Assembly (NCBI RefSeq): GCF_002855515.1 | Contig: NZ_PKRP01000005.1 | Location: 62,001 to 126,000, forward strand | Source: Rhizobium sp. TH135 | GTDB lineage: Bacteria > Pseudomonadota > Alphaproteobacteria > Rhizobiales > Rhizobiaceae | DNA: 64,000 nucleotides | Direction: 5' to 3' | In this document: positions 43,573-53,415 of the stretch, one piece after another | Numbering within the stretch: the first letter of the stretch is position 1 | Layout: every line of letters begins with the position of its first letter | The notes under the pieces: generated by a model | Databases searched by the model: none | The model's input: only the letters and a program-made list of their open reading frames with translations | Told to the model about the DNA's origin: nothing | Program-made: the position numbers and the translations under genes

Positions 43573-44316
43573 ATGGTCAATCGCAACGACAATTGGGATG
43601 CCGAGAACGGCCGAAACCGCAACGCCCGACGTGGCCCATCCGGGAATTATGGCCCCGGCGACAGCGGATATGTGCGCGGCTATGGCGAGAACCGGCCGGA
43701 TGCCGATCGCTATGACGGAGCGCGCTCGCGAGAACTCGGCATGGATGGCGGTTATGGTGCTAGCGGCTCTCACTATCCCCGCATGGGACAGGCAGACTGG
43801 AGCAACGAGGACCGTGGGTATCAAGGCGGGCCGAGCGACCGGGGCTACGGTGACGACAGCCGTCGCCAGGTCCGTGGCAGCGGGCGGGGCAATTACCCTT
43901 CCGACAACCCGTCCTATCGCGGAGGCTACGGCTCGGCGAACCGGGAACCCGAGGACGATCGTGGCTTTATGGAACGCGCCGGCGACGAGGTCGCATCCTG
44001 GTTCGGCGACAAAGACGCAAGCCGCCGCCGCGAGATGGACAATCATCGAGGCAAGGGGCCGCGCGGCTATCGCAGAACTGATGCGCGCATTCTGGAAGAC
44101 GTCAACGACCGTCTGGCCGACGATCCCTCGGTGGATGCCTCCGATATTGAGGTGACGGTGAAGGACGCGGAGGTGACCTTGTCGGGTCACGTTACCGATC
44201 GCTTTGAGAAGCGCCGGGCAGAGGACTGCGTCGAAAATGCCAGTGGCGTCACCCATGTGCAGAACAACTTGCGCATCCGCATATCAGGCGAAGGCAGCGT
44301 TCTGACGCAGGCCTGA
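43573..44316 (+). CDS. BON-domain protein with disordered Gly/Arg/Tyr-rich N terminus
   Basis: A 247-residue protein. Residues 1-150 are low complexity, rich in Gly, Arg, Asp, Asn and Tyr, and probably disordered. A short WFGDKDASRRREMD linker leads to one BON domain (DARILEDVNDRLADDP, DIEVTVKDAEVTLSGHV, HVQNNLRI). BON domains are thought to contact membranes or phospholipids. No signal peptide is visible, so it may act in the cytoplasm. AAGGAGG precedes the ATG. An EcfG-like promoter suggests stress induction. Confidence 0.88.
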   Translation: MVNRNDNWDAENGRNRNARRGPSGNYGPGDSGYVRGYGENRPDADRYDGARSRELGMDGGYGASGSHYPRMGQADWSNEDRGYQGGPSDRGYGDDSRRQVRGSGRGNYPSDNPSYRGGYGSANREPEDDRGFMERAGDEVASWFGDKDASRRREMDNHRGKGPRGYRRTDARILEDVNDRLADDPSVDASDIEVTVKDAEVTLSGHVTDRFEKRRAEDCVENASGVTHVQNNLRIRISGEGSVLTQA

Positions 44317-44324
44317 CGCTGGCC

Positions 44325-46172
44325 TCAGCCGCGAAGGGCGCGCAAGGCATTGAGGATGACGGCAACGTCGATCACCTCCTGCAACAGCGCACCCTGCACC
44401 GGCGCGAGATAGCCCAGCGCTGCAAGCACCATGGCACCGCCCGACAACACCAGCCCGGCAACCGCACTTTGCCGGGCAATTTTGCGCGAACGCCTCGCGA
44501 TCCCGCAGGCGAGCGGCAGGCGCGACAGATCGTCGGCGAGCAGCACCACATCGGCGGCTTCGGAAGAAGCCGCAGACCCCCGCGCACCGATCGCCACACC
44601 GACATCGGCAAGAGCCAGGGCCGGAGCGTCATTGACGCCGTCGCCTACCATCATCACCACGCCCCCCAATTTCTCCTGACGGATCAGGTCAACCTTACCC
44701 TCGGGCGTGAGGTCACCGGCGACAGCGTCGAGCGCAAGCGTTGACGAGGCTTTCTCCGCAACATCAGTCCGATCGCCGGACGCCATCACGATCCGGCGGA
44801 CACCTCCTGCCCGAAAGGCGGCAATCGTGGCGCCTGCATCGGTGCGGATGGGATCGGAGAGCAGGATAAGGCCGGCCGCATGCCCGTCGATCCCGACGGC
44901 GACGACGGCAGTGCCGCTGTCGACGCCAGCGCGGGTAAAAGCTGAGCCATCCGAAAGCTTGGTCAGCACATATCCGCTGCCGCCGAGCACAATCTGGCGA
45001 TCACCGACACGGCCGGACAATCCACGACCGGGATCCTCGACCACGCTTTGCGGGAGGGTCAAAGTCAGCCCACGCGCTGTTGCGGCCCGCACCAGCGCTT
45101 CTGCCGCCACATGGCTGGAGGCCTGGTCGAGCGAGGCGGCGAGTGCAAGGACGTCATCCGCGGTGAAGCCGGCTTCGGCTCGGACATCGCTCACTTCCGG
45201 CCTTGCCGAGGTGACCGTGCCAGTCTTGTCGACCACGACGGTGGTCACGGCTGCCAGAGCCTCCAGCGCACCGGCTGTCTTGACGAGGACACCGTGGGAG
45301 GCTGCCCGCGACATGCCGGCGATGACGGCAACGGGAACAGCGAGGATCAGCGGACAGGGCGTGGCAACGACGAGCACGGCCAAAGCGCGCGTCGCCTCGC
45401 CGCTCCACCACCATGCGCCACCGGCAAGCAGCAGCGTGATGCCGAGGAAGACCAGCGCATACCGGTCTGCAAGTCGCGCCATGGGCGCGCGGCTGGCCTG
45501 CGCCTGTTCGACGAGGCGCACGATGCCGGCATAGGTGCTCTCTTTGGATTCGCGCAAGACCAGCAGATCAAAGGCGTCGCCCAGTACGGTCGCACCGCTT
45601 GGCACCTCGGCACCGATTGCGATGGGAACGGGAAGCGATTCGCCCGTCAGCGCCGAGAGGTCGAGCACGGCGGTGGCGGCAAGCAGCCGGCCATCGACCG
45701 GCACGACCTCACCCTTGCGCACCAGGATGCGGTCCTGCGGCTTCAGCGCCTCGATGGATACACTTTCCAGAGACGTGCCGCGATAGAGCATGGCCGTGCG
45801 CGAGACACGACCGAGCAGTGCCGTCATGTCCCGCCGGGCGCGGCCCTCGGCAAAGCTCTCGAGCAGTTGTCCGCCGGCATACATGACCGCAACAATCGCG
45901 GCCGCCAGGTTTTCGTCGAGCGCGAGACCCACCCCGATCGACAGAGCGGCAATCGCGTCGACGCCCATGCGACCATTGAGCAGGGCGCGCAGGATATCGA
46001 TGACAAGCACCACAAGCACGGCGGCACCACCAATGAACCAGGCCTTGGCGGCGAGCTGAGGATACTCGGCAATGTAGAGAAGTCCGCCACCGACGAGACA
46101 GAGAAGGGCGAGCCCGGCAAGCAGGACGGGCAGGCTCTCACGCAATCGTGTCGGCTGCAGAAAGTCCGGCAT
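44325..46172 (-). CDS. Heavy-metal translocating P1B-type ATPase
   Basis: A 615-residue P-type ATPase with TGES in the actuator domain, the metal-site motif TPCPL in the sixth helix, the phosphorylation site DKTGT and the hinge GDGVNDAPAL. It lacks an N-terminal metal-binding domain, and the usual P1B SEHP motif reads SSHV here, so the proline is missing. A CPL rather than CPC site and the short N terminus suggest a Cd/Zn/Co-type or divergent exporter; the metal is not assignable. It is convergent with the BON gene. Confidence 0.88.
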   Translation of the reverse strand: MPDFLQPTRLRESLPVLLAGLALLCLVGGGLLYIAEYPQLAAKAWFIGGAAVLVVLVIDILRALLNGRMGVDAIAALSIGVGLALDENLAAAIVAVMYAGGQLLESFAEGRARRDMTALLGRVSRTAMLYRGTSLESVSIEALKPQDRILVRKGEVVPVDGRLLAATAVLDLSALTGESLPVPIAIGAEVPSGATVLGDAFDLLVLRESKESTYAGIVRLVEQAQASRAPMARLADRYALVFLGITLLLAGGAWWWSGEATRALAVLVVATPCPLILAVPVAVIAGMSRAASHGVLVKTAGALEALAAVTTVVVDKTGTVTSARPEVSDVRAEAGFTADDVLALAASLDQASSHVAAEALVRAATARGLTLTLPQSVVEDPGRGLSGRVGDRQIVLGGSGYVLTKLSDGSAFTRAGVDSGTAVVAVGIDGHAAGLILLSDPIRTDAGATIAAFRAGGVRRIVMASGDRTDVAEKASSTLALDAVAGDLTPEGKVDLIRQEKLGGVVMMVGDGVNDAPALALADVGVAIGARGSAASSEAADVVLLADDLSRLPLACGIARRSRKIARQSAVAGLVLSGGAMVLAALGYLAPVQGALLQEVIDVAVILNALRALRG

Positions 46173-46255
46173 GGTCAGAATCCCGAGGCGCTGGTGCGAG
46201 GTCGAAATCGGCCTCTCTTGCTGCTCTTCCCTTTCCCTTGTAGAGCCTTCTGAGC

Positions 46256-47479
46256 ATGAAGCAATCGGACGTAAGCAGCATGATCGACAACGCCCGGCCC
46301 CGCCGCCTCTCAGTCCTCGGCTCGACCGGCTCGATCGGCGTCAACACGCTCGATGTCATCGAGCAGCTTGGTGGCCGCGACGCCTTCGAGGTCATGGCGC
46401 TCACCGGCAATGGCAATCTTGATCTGCTCGCCGAACAGGCGCGCCGCACCGGTGCCAAACTCGCCGTCACCGCCGACGAGAGCCAGTACATGGCGCTGAA
46501 GGACCTTCTGTCAGGATCAGGCATCGACGTTGCCGCCGGCACAAGCGGACTGGATGAGGCAGCCGATATGGATGCCGGCTGGGTCATGGCCGCGATCGTC
46601 GGCACGGCAGGCTTACCCCCGACCCTCAAGGCTGCCGCACGCGGGGCCGATATCGCGCTTGCCAACAAGGAATGCCTCGTCTCCGCCGGCCACCTGTTCG
46701 TAGATGCGGTCAAGAACGGTGGCGGACGCCTGATCCCTGTCGACAGCGAACATTCGGCCATCTTCCAGTGCCTGGAGCAGGACCAGCGTCACGCGCTGGA
46801 GCGCATCGTGCTGACGGCCTCCGGTGGCCCCTTTCGCACCCATAGCCGCGTGCAGATGGCGAATGTCACCGTGCAGACGGCGCGCACCCATCCCAACTGG
46901 TCGATGGGGTTGAAGATCTCCGTCGGCAGCGCATCGATGTTCAACAAGGCGCTGGAGATGATCGAGGCCAAGCACCTCTTCGATGTGCGCCCCGACCAGA
47001 TCGAGGTCGTCGTTCATCCCCAGTCGATCATTCATTCGATGGTCGGGTACACCGACGGCTCCGTCATCGCCCAGCTCGGCGTGCCGGACATGCGCACGGC
47101 GATCGGCTACGCGCTGACCTATCCCAAGCGCCCGGCACTCAATGTCGACCGGCTCGATTTTGCCAAGCTCGCAAGGCTCGATTTCGAAGCCCCGGACGAG
47201 ACTAGGTTCCCGGCCATACGGCTCGCCCGCACCGCACTCGAACGTGGTGGCCTGCAGGGCGCCATCCTGAACGCCGCCGAAGAAACCGCCTTCAACGCCT
47301 TCGTCGAGGACAAGATCCGCTTCCTCGACATGGCCGACGTGGTGGAGACGGTGATGGACGCGATGATCGAAGGCGTGCCGGCAGACACGATCGACGACGT
47401 CTTCACCGCCGATCGCGAGGCGAGGCGCAAGGCGGCAGAGGTTATTGCCGCCAGAGAAGCAGTGGCTCACCGATCGTAG
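46256..47479 (+). CDS. dxr: 1-deoxy-D-xylulose-5-phosphate reductoisomerase
   Basis: Dxr converts DXP to 2-C-methylerythritol 4-phosphate in the non-mevalonate isoprenoid pathway. The 407-residue protein has the NADPH-binding motif LGSTGSIGVNTLDVI, ALANKECLVSAG, VDSEHSAIFQCL as the metal and substrate region, LTASGGPFR and the MGLKISVGSASMFNKALE block. The length is normal. It ends overlapping the convergent hydrolase gene by 13 bp. Confidence 0.96.
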   Translation: MKQSDVSSMIDNARPRRLSVLGSTGSIGVNTLDVIEQLGGRDAFEVMALTGNGNLDLLAEQARRTGAKLAVTADESQYMALKDLLSGSGIDVAAGTSGLDEAADMDAGWVMAAIVGTAGLPPTLKAAARGADIALANKECLVSAGHLFVDAVKNGGGRLIPVDSEHSAIFQCLEQDQRHALERIVLTASGGPFRTHSRVQMANVTVQTARTHPNWSMGLKISVGSASMFNKALEMIEAKHLFDVRPDQIEVVVHPQSIIHSMVGYTDGSVIAQLGVPDMRTAIGYALTYPKRPALNVDRLDFAKLARLDFEAPDETRFPAIRLARTALERGGLQGAILNAAEETAFNAFVEDKIRFLDMADVVETVMDAMIEGVPADTIDDVFTADREARRKAAEVIAAREAVAHRS

Positions 47480-48603
47480 ACGGCGGCACGGAGCATCTCC
47501 GGATATGCGCCGTTGCAGCCTTCGAGCGCATTGTTGGTGAGACTGACGACGGTGAGCTTCTCCGCCGGATCGATGAACCATGTATTGCCGTAGACGCCAC
47601 CCCACTGGATGACACCTTTCGGCAAGGCGGTTCCCGCTGCGACCGGGTCTGTAACCAGCCCGCCGACAAAGGTGAAGCGATAGCCTCGCTCGCCCTCGAG
47701 GTCTGCGATCTGGTTGGAGAGTGCGGCATGCGCGATTTCGGGCGAGAGCAGACTGCCGCCACCGGTCCGCAACATTTCCAGCAGACGCATCACGTCCTGC
47801 CCCGTGCCCGCCATCCCCGCCCCGCCCGACTGGAAGGCTCTAGGATTGAAGATGCGGCCCGGTGAAAAGACAGTCCGCCAGTTATCCTCGTCGCCGCTCA
47901 CCCAGGGGTCCGGCATACGAACGGGTCGACCCGGATGGTCGGCATAGGCAACCGCGAGGCGCGCGGGATCCGTCACATGAAAGCGCGCATCGGCCATGCC
48001 AAGCGGGCCGGTGACATAATGGATGACGGCATCTTCAAGCGTCCCTGCATGCAGGGCAGCAAGGACACCGCCGAGAATGTCCGTGGCAAAGGAGTAGGCC
48101 CAGCGACTGCCAGGCTCGAAGGCGAGCGGGATGGCGTTGTGGCGGCTGAAATTGTCTTCGAGGCTGAGATCCGTATTGCCGAGGCCGAGCGTCATGCGCT
48201 GCCCCTCGGGCAGAAGCTCCAGGGCCGGATCGTAGAGCAGACCGGATGTGTGGGTGAGGAGATGGCGGATGGTGATCGCGCCTTCGCGCCCATTAGGCGC
48301 CTTCGGTCTGAACCAGGGCAGGTATTGCGAGACGCGATCGTCGAGCTTGAGCAGCCCCTTCTCGATCATCGCAAGGGCCGTGACCGCAACGATCGGCTTG
48401 GTGACGGAGGCATAGCGGAAGATCGTATCGATACGGACAGGCAACCCGGCTTCGCGATCGGCGAAACCCGCTGTCTTTTCGAGGATCGGTTCGCCATCCT
48501 GATACACCAGCACCACGGCGCCTGTGATGCGTTCTCCCTCGATCACCCTGTCGACCAGGGCATTCACGCGTGCGGCAATACTCACGTTCTCGAAACCTCC
48601 CAA
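47467..48603 (-). CDS. Class C beta-lactamase-like serine hydrolase
   Basis: A 378-residue enzyme of the serine beta-lactamase/EstB family. The nucleophile motif SVTK lies near residue 67 (FRYASVTKPIVAV), a Tyr motif in RWAYSFATDIL near residue 168, and LLTHTSGL between them; the late HGG-like block is less clear. No signal peptide is visible, so a cytoplasmic esterase is likelier than an antibiotic-resistance enzyme. It is upstream of nothing on its strand and convergent with dxr. Confidence 0.85.
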   Translation of the reverse strand: MGGFENVSIAARVNALVDRVIEGERITGAVVLVYQDGEPILEKTAGFADREAGLPVRIDTIFRYASVTKPIVAVTALAMIEKGLLKLDDRVSQYLPWFRPKAPNGREGAITIRHLLTHTSGLLYDPALELLPEGQRMTLGLGNTDLSLEDNFSRHNAIPLAFEPGSRWAYSFATDILGGVLAALHAGTLEDAVIHYVTGPLGMADARFHVTDPARLAVAYADHPGRPVRMPDPWVSGDEDNWRTVFSPGRIFNPRAFQSGGAGMAGTGQDVMRLLEMLRTGGGSLLSPEIAHAALSNQIADLEGERGYRFTFVGGLVTDPVAAGTALPKGVIQWGGVYGNTWFIDPAEKLTVVSLTNNALEGCNGAYPEMLRAAVYDR

Positions 48604-48605
48604 AG

Positions 48606-48635
48606 AAAAACGCGGGCTCCGTTTCCGGAACCCGC
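48606..48635 (-). terminator. Rho-independent terminator after hemA
   Basis: In the hemA direction GCGGGTTCCG pairs with CGGAGCCCGC (one G-U pair) around a GAAA tetraloop, followed by GTTTTTC. It begins 29 bp after the hemA stop. Confidence 0.75.
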
Positions 48636-48663
48636 ATCTTTATGAAGGTCTGTTATGGCCCGA

Positions 48664-49878
48664 TCAAGCCACCGCGCGGGCGAGCGCGCAGCGCGACCAG
48701 AGCTGGTGCAGCGAGCCGACCAGATGCTCAAGATCGGCATCGGAATGCAGCGGCGTGGGCGTGATGCGCAGCCGCTCGGTCTTTTTCGGGACCGTCGGAT
48801 AGTTGATCGGCTGCACATAGATGGAACAGTTGTCGAGCAGCAGGTCGGAGATCCACTTGCACTTGGCAGCGTCGCCGACGAGCACCGGCACGATATGGCT
48901 CGGGTTCTGCACATGCGGAATGCCGGCCTTGTCGAGCATGAAGCGCAGACGGCGCACGCGCTCCTGATGGGCAAAGCGCTCGACTTGGCTGGTCTTGAGA
49001 TGGCGGATCGAGGCGACGGCACCGGCGGCGAGCGCCGGCGGCAGCGCAGTCGTAAAGATAAAGCCCGAGGCAAACGAGCGGACGAAATCACACAGAGCGG
49101 TCGAGGCGGCGATATAGCCACCCATGACGCCGAAGGCCTTGCCCAGCGTGCCTTCGATGATCGTCAGGCGATCCATCAGGCCTTCCCGCTCGGCGATACC
49201 GCCACCATGGGCGCCGTACATGCCGACCGCATGGACTTCGTCCAGATAGGTCATCGCGCCATACTTGTCGGCGAGATCGCAGATTTCCTTGATCGGGGCG
49301 ATGTCGCCATCCATCGAATAGACGGATTCGAACGCGATCATCTTCGGCGCACGCGGATCGGCAGCGGCAAGCTTGGCTTCCAGATCCTTGACGTCGTTGT
49401 GCTTCCAGATGACGCGCTCGGCCTTGGAGTGGCGGATGCCTTCGATCATGGAGGCGTGGTTGAGCGCATCCGAGAAGATGATCAGGCCCGGGATCTTGGC
49501 GCCGAGCGTGCCGAGCGCCGCCCAGTTCGAGACATAGCCAGAGGTGAAGATCAGCGCCGATTCCTTGCCGTGCAGATCGGCCAGTTCGCGCTCGAGAAGA
49601 ACGTGGTAGTGATTGGTGCCAGAGATATTCCGGGTGCCTCCCGCACCCGCGCCACAGTCATCGATGGCCTGTTTCATGGCGTCGATGACGAGCGCGTTCT
49701 GGCCCATGCCGAGATAGTCGTTGGAGCACCAGACGGTCACCTCCTGGGTGCCGTTTTCGGTGTAGCGGGTCGCGCGCGGGAAATTGCCGCGCTGGCGTTC
49801 CAAATCAGCGAAGACGCGGTACCGGCCTTCCTCGTGAAGCCCCGCGAGCTGATCCTTGAAAAACGCCTCGAAATCCAT
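48664..49878 (-). CDS. hemA: 5-aminolevulinate synthase
   Basis: HemA condenses glycine and succinyl-CoA to 5-aminolevulinate with PLP, the first step of heme synthesis in alphaproteobacteria (Shemin pathway). The 404-residue protein opens [14 protein letters not shown] and shows [41 protein letters not shown] and the PLP-lysine block [15 protein letters not shown] Fnr/FixK-like box lies about 150 bp upstream. Confidence 0.97.
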   Translation of the reverse strand: MDFEAFFKDQLAGLHEEGRYRVFADLERQRGNFPRATRYTENGTQEVTVWCSNDYLGMGQNALVIDAMKQAIDDCGAGAGGTRNISGTNHYHVLLERELADLHGKESALIFTSGYVSNWAALGTLGAKIPGLIIFSDALNHASMIEGIRHSKAERVIWKHNDVKDLEAKLAAADPRAPKMIAFESVYSMDGDIAPIKEICDLADKYGAMTYLDEVHAVGMYGAHGGGIAEREGLMDRLTIIEGTLGKAFGVMGGYIAASTALCDFVRSFASGFIFTTALPPALAAGAVASIRHLKTSQVERFAHQERVRRLRFMLDKAGIPHVQNPSHIVPVLVGDAAKCKWISDLLLDNCSIYVQPINYPTVPKKTERLRITPTPLHSDADLEHLVGSLHQLWSRCALARAVA

Positions 49879-50024
49879 GCCTAAACTCCAGTCTACGACA
49901 CTCTTTTGTGTCTCTACGGCGTCGGGGTCAACCCCGGTTTTGTAAATTCATTCTAAACTGCGACAAATGGCGCGAACATTAGAACGCTTGCACATAAATA
50001 CTAACGGATCGTGCCGAAGCAAAC

Positions 50025-50038
50025 TTGATCTGCGTCAA
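50025..50038 (-). promoter_or_regulatory. Fnr/FixK-like box upstream of hemA
   Basis: The sequence TTGATCTGCGTCAA matches the Fnr/FixK palindrome TTGAT-N4-ATCAA at nine of ten fixed positions. It lies 147 bp before the hemA start. Oxygen-linked control of hemA by Fnr-type regulators is known in related bacteria, so the site is plausible. The remainder of 49879-50100 shows no clear hexamers. Confidence 0.5.
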
Positions 50039-50042
50039 ACCT

Positions 50043-50076
50043 AGAGAAAAAGGACGGCCGGAGCCGCCCTTTTTCC
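50043..50076. terminator. Terminator after the cox-like operon
   Basis: AAAAAGG-A-CGGC pairs with GCCG-C-CCTTTTT around CGGA, with one mismatch. The plus- and minus-strand sides both have T runs. In the minus direction it lies just after the end of the cox-like operon at 50101. Confidence 0.65.
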
Positions 50077-50100
50077 GTTCTTGCAGGAAAAGCAGAGCGA

Positions 50101-50901
50101 TCAGGAGGCCTGAACAGCTCGTTTCGCCATGACGCGGATGAGATTTGCGCGATATTCTGCAGTGCAATGTAGGTCCGACATCAGCTCCGACGAATCAATT
50201 TCGACACCTGCGACAGCTTGCGCTGACCAGTCGGCCGAAAGGGCCGCTTCAAGTCCGGCATGGCGGAAGACGCCCGACGATCCGGCACCGGTGACAGCAA
50301 CACGAACGCCGCCTGAACCCTTCGAGACGAAGACACCGGTCATCGCATAACGCGAGGCCGGATTGGCGAACTTGGCATATCCCGCCTTTTCCGGAGCGTC
50401 GAAACGGATCGCCGTGATGATCTCGTCCTCCGAGAGCGCCGTCTCAAACAGTCCGACGAAGAAATCGTCAGCCGCAATCTCGCGGGAATTGGTGACGACT
50501 GTCGCCCCAAGGCCGAGCACGGCTGACGGGTAGTCGGCCGCCGGATCATCATTGGCGACGGAACCGCCGATTGTGCCCATGTGGCGCACATGCGGATCGC
50601 CGATCAACGAGGCGAGATGGCAGATCGCCGGGCAGACTGCACGGATGGCCGCCGAAGAGGCGACCTCCGCATGGGTGACCGCTGCACCGATGGTGACCTG
50701 ACGGCCATTGACGGTGATGCCCTTCATCGATGCGATATGCCTGAGATCAACGAGGTCAGACGGCTGGGCGAGGCGCTGCTTGAGCGCCGCGATCAGGGTC
50801 TGGCCGCCGGCGATGAACTTGCCGTCTTCGGCGCCGGAGAGAAGTTTACCGGCATCCTCGATCGATGAGGCGCGATGATAGCTGGTGGAATAGAGCTGCA
50901 T
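50101..50901 (-). CDS. coxM: CoxM-like FAD-binding subunit of a molybdenum hydroxylase
   Basis: A 266-residue medium subunit that transfers electrons through FAD. The FAD_binding_5 signature is visible in [18 protein letters not shown] and [19 protein letters not shown]. It starts at ATG 50901 (MQLYSTSY), 14 bp after the large-subunit stop. Gene order here is S-L-M in transcription, unlike the M-S-L order of classic CO dehydrogenase operons. The substrate is unknown. Confidence 0.88.
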   Translation of the reverse strand: MQLYSTSYHRASSIEDAGKLLSGAEDGKFIAGGQTLIAALKQRLAQPSDLVDLRHIASMKGITVNGRQVTIGAAVTHAEVASSAAIRAVCPAICHLASLIGDPHVRHMGTIGGSVANDDPAADYPSAVLGLGATVVTNSREIAADDFFVGLFETALSEDEIITAIRFDAPEKAGYAKFANPASRYAMTGVFVSKGSGGVRVAVTGAGSSGVFRHAGLEAALSADWSAQAVAGVEIDSSELMSDLHCTAEYRANLIRVMAKRAVQAS

Positions 50902-50912
50902 GGTTCTCTCCT

Positions 50913-50934
50913 TCCTTATTCGGCGGCCTGGCGG
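50913..50934. repeat. 22 bp direct repeat at the ends of the L and S subunit genes (copy 1)
   Basis: The stop codon and preceding codons of the large-subunit gene match 53394-53415 at the end of the small-subunit gene over 22 bp. Both proteins end in RQAAE. It may be chance from codon bias or a remnant of a duplication. Confidence 0.6.
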
Positions 50935-53282
50935 GTCGCATTGGCCTGGAGCGCGCTCCAGACGGCAAGCGGCGTCGCCGGCATGTTGAGGTCGTTGTTG
51001 CCGATCGCATCGGTGATCGCGTTCATCAGCGCCGGAGGCGATCCGATGGCTCCAGCCTCGCCACAGCCCTTGATGCCGAGCGGATTGCCCGGGCATGGCG
51101 TGTTCTGGTGCGAGACGTTGAACGACGGCAGGTCGTCGGCGCGCGGCATGGCGTAATCCATGTAGCTTGCCGTGAGCAGCTGGCCCGTCTGCGGATCGTA
51201 ATGAACGGCTTCCAGCAGCGCCTGGCCGATCCCCTGCGCGATGCCGCCATGCACCTGGCCCTCAACGATCATCGGATTGATGATGTTGCCGAAGTCGTCC
51301 GCCGCAACGAACTGCACGATCTCGGTCTTGCCGGTTTCCGGATCGACCTCGACTTCCGCGATGTAGCAGCCAGCCGGGAAGGTGAAGTTCGAGGGATCGT
51401 AGAAGGCACCTTCCTTCAGACCCGGCTCCATGCCCGACGGCAGGTTGTGCGCGGTATAGGCAGCAAGGGCCACCTGGAACCAGGGCAGCGTCTTGTCGGT
51501 GCCTGCGACCTTCAACTCCCCATTCTCGATGACGATGTCGCTCTCGTCCGCTTCCAACAGATGCGCCGCGATCTTCTTGGCCTTTGCCTCGACCTTGTCG
51601 AGCGCCTTGACGATGGCCGACATGCCGACGGCACCGGAGCGCGAGCCATAGGTGCCCATGCCCATCTGCACCTTGTCGGTGTCGCCATGCACGATGGAGA
51701 CATTGTCGATCGGCAGGCCGAAGCGCTCCGAGACGAGCTGGGCGAAGGTGGTTTCGTGACCCTGGCCATGGCTGTGCGAGCCGGTGAGCACTTCGACCGT
51801 GCCGACCGCATTGACGCGGACTTCAGCCGATTCCCACAGACCCACACCGGCACCGAGCGAGCCGACCGCAGCCGACGGTGCGATGCCGCAGGCCTCGATA
51901 TAGCAGCTCATGCCGATGCCGCGCAGCTTGCCGCGCCGTGCCGCTTCCGCCTTGCGAGCCGGGAAACCGTTCCAGTCGGCAGCGCCCATGGCGGCTTCAA
52001 GCGAGGCGTCGTAGTCGCCCGCGTCGTAACACATGATCACAGGCGTCTGGTACGGGAAGGTGCGTACGAAGTTCTTGCGGCGCAGTTCCGCCGGCGAGAT
52101 GCCGAGTTCACGAGCGGCGGTTTCGACGGTCCGTTCGAGGAGATACGTCGCCTCGGGACGACCGGCACCACGATAGGCATCGACCGGCACCGTATTGGTA
52201 TAGACGGTCCTCACATTCGCGTGGATTGCCGGGATCGCATACTGGCCCGAGAGCAGCGTCGCATAGAGATAGGTCGGAACCGAAGACGAGAAGAGCGACA
52301 TATAGGCGCCGAGATTGGCGATCGTATCGACCTTCAGACCGATGATCTTGTGGTCCTTGTCGAAGGCCATCTTCACCTTCGACACATGGTCGCGGCCATG
52401 CGCATCGGTGAGGAAGGCTTCAGTGCGGTCCGACGTCCACTTGACCGGCACGCCGGTCTTCTTGGAGGCCCAGAGACAGACCACCTCTTCCGGATAGATG
52501 TAGATTTTCGAGCCGAAGCCACCGCCCACATCGGGCGCGATGACGCGCAGCTTGTGCTCGGGCGCCACATTGTAGAAGGCGCTCATGACGAGACGCGCGA
52601 CATGCGGATTCTGCGAGGTCGTGTAGCAGGTGAAGTGGTCTTCCGCCGTGTCGTAGATGCCGAGCGTCGCGCGCGGCTCCATCGGGTTCGGCGAGAGACG
52701 GTTGTTGAAGATGTCGATCTCGGTGACATGGGCGGCACTGGCGATCGCGGCATCGGCCGCGGCACTGTCACCGATCTCCCAGTCGAAGATCAGGTTCCCG
52801 GGGGCTTCCGGATGAAGCTGCGGCGCGCCTGATTTCAGAGCATCAACCGCGCCGGTGACGACCGGCAGTTCCTCATACTCGACCGAAACAACCTCCGAGG
52901 CATCACGTGCCTCGCCGATGCTGTCGGCCACGACGATGGCGACCGCGTCACCGACGTAGCGCACCGTTTCATGTGCCAGCGGACGCCAGGCGCCCATCTT
53001 CATCGGCGTGCCGTCCTTGGAATGGATCATCCAGCCGCAGATCAGGTTGCCGATGCCGTCGGCCAGAAGCTGCTTGCCGTCGAGCACATCGATCACGCCA
53101 GGCATGGCCTTGGCGGCAGCGACATCGATCGACTTGATCTTGGCATGTGCATAAGGCGACCGGACGAAATAGGCATATTTCATTCCCGGGACGACCATGT
53201 CGTCCGTATACCGGCCCTTGCCGGTCAGAAAACGCTTGTCTTCCTTGCGCGCCACACGCGCGCCGATTCCTTCAACACCCAT
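50916..53282 (-). CDS. coxL: Molybdopterin-binding large subunit, form II CoxL-like
   Basis: A 788-residue subunit of the xanthine oxidase family that carries the molybdenum-cytosine dinucleotide cofactor. Visible blocks are GKGRYTDD at the N terminus, [19 protein letters not shown] near residue 255, the active-site loop [11 protein letters not shown] near residue 370, [16 protein letters not shown] and GCGEAG in the C-terminal part. True CO dehydrogenase has a Cys-containing AYxCSFR loop; this one has the form II AYRGAGR loop, so it is probably not a CO oxidiser. Confidence 0.92.
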   Translation of the reverse strand: MGVEGIGARVARKEDKRFLTGKGRYTDDMVVPGMKYAYFVRSPYAHAKIKSIDVAAAKAMPGVIDVLDGKQLLADGIGNLICGWMIHSKDGTPMKMGAWRPLAHETVRYVGDAVAIVVADSIGEARDASEVVSVEYEELPVVTGAVDALKSGAPQLHPEAPGNLIFDWEIGDSAAADAAIASAAHVTEIDIFNNRLSPNPMEPRATLGIYDTAEDHFTCYTTSQNPHVARLVMSAFYNVAPEHKLRVIAPDVGGGFGSKIYIYPEEVVCLWASKKTGVPVKWTSDRTEAFLTDAHGRDHVSKVKMAFDKDHKIIGLKVDTIANLGAYMSLFSSSVPTYLYATLLSGQYAIPAIHANVRTVYTNTVPVDAYRGAGRPEATYLLERTVETAARELGISPAELRRKNFVRTFPYQTPVIMCYDAGDYDASLEAAMGAADWNGFPARKAEAARRGKLRGIGMSCYIEACGIAPSAAVGSLGAGVGLWESAEVRVNAVGTVEVLTGSHSHGQGHETTFAQLVSERFGLPIDNVSIVHGDTDKVQMGMGTYGSRSGAVGMSAIVKALDKVEAKAKKIAAHLLEADESDIVIENGELKVAGTDKTLPWFQVALAAYTAHNLPSGMEPGLKEGAFYDPSNFTFPAGCYIAEVEVDPETGKTEIVQFVAADDFGNIINPMIVEGQVHGGIAQGIGQALLEAVHYDPQTGQLLTASYMDYAMPRADDLPSFNVSHQNTPCPGNPLGIKGCGEAGAIGSPPALMNAITDAIGNNDLNMPATPLAVWSALQANATRQAAE

Positions 53283-53393
53283 TGTCTTCTCCTCCAGAGA
53301 AACAGGACTTCAGGCAGACGGACAGAGGCAATTGCAGTCGGCATCACAGAGGCCTTGGTCAGGTCTCGGTCGCGGCGACGAAAACTGCCGAAG

Positions 53394-53415
53394 TCCTTAT
53401 TCGGCGGCCTGGCGG
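53394..53415. repeat. 22 bp direct repeat at the ends of the L and S subunit genes (copy 2)
   Basis: This is the second copy of the repeat at 50913-50934, covering the stop codon and last codons of the small-subunit gene. Confidence 0.6.

Noticed and set aside
50865..52832. A 655-codon plus-strand frame opposite the large molybdenum subunit
   Set aside because: Its translation is His/Arg/Asp-rich without motifs and mirrors the real minus-strand gene with DVGGGFGSK and AYRGAGR.
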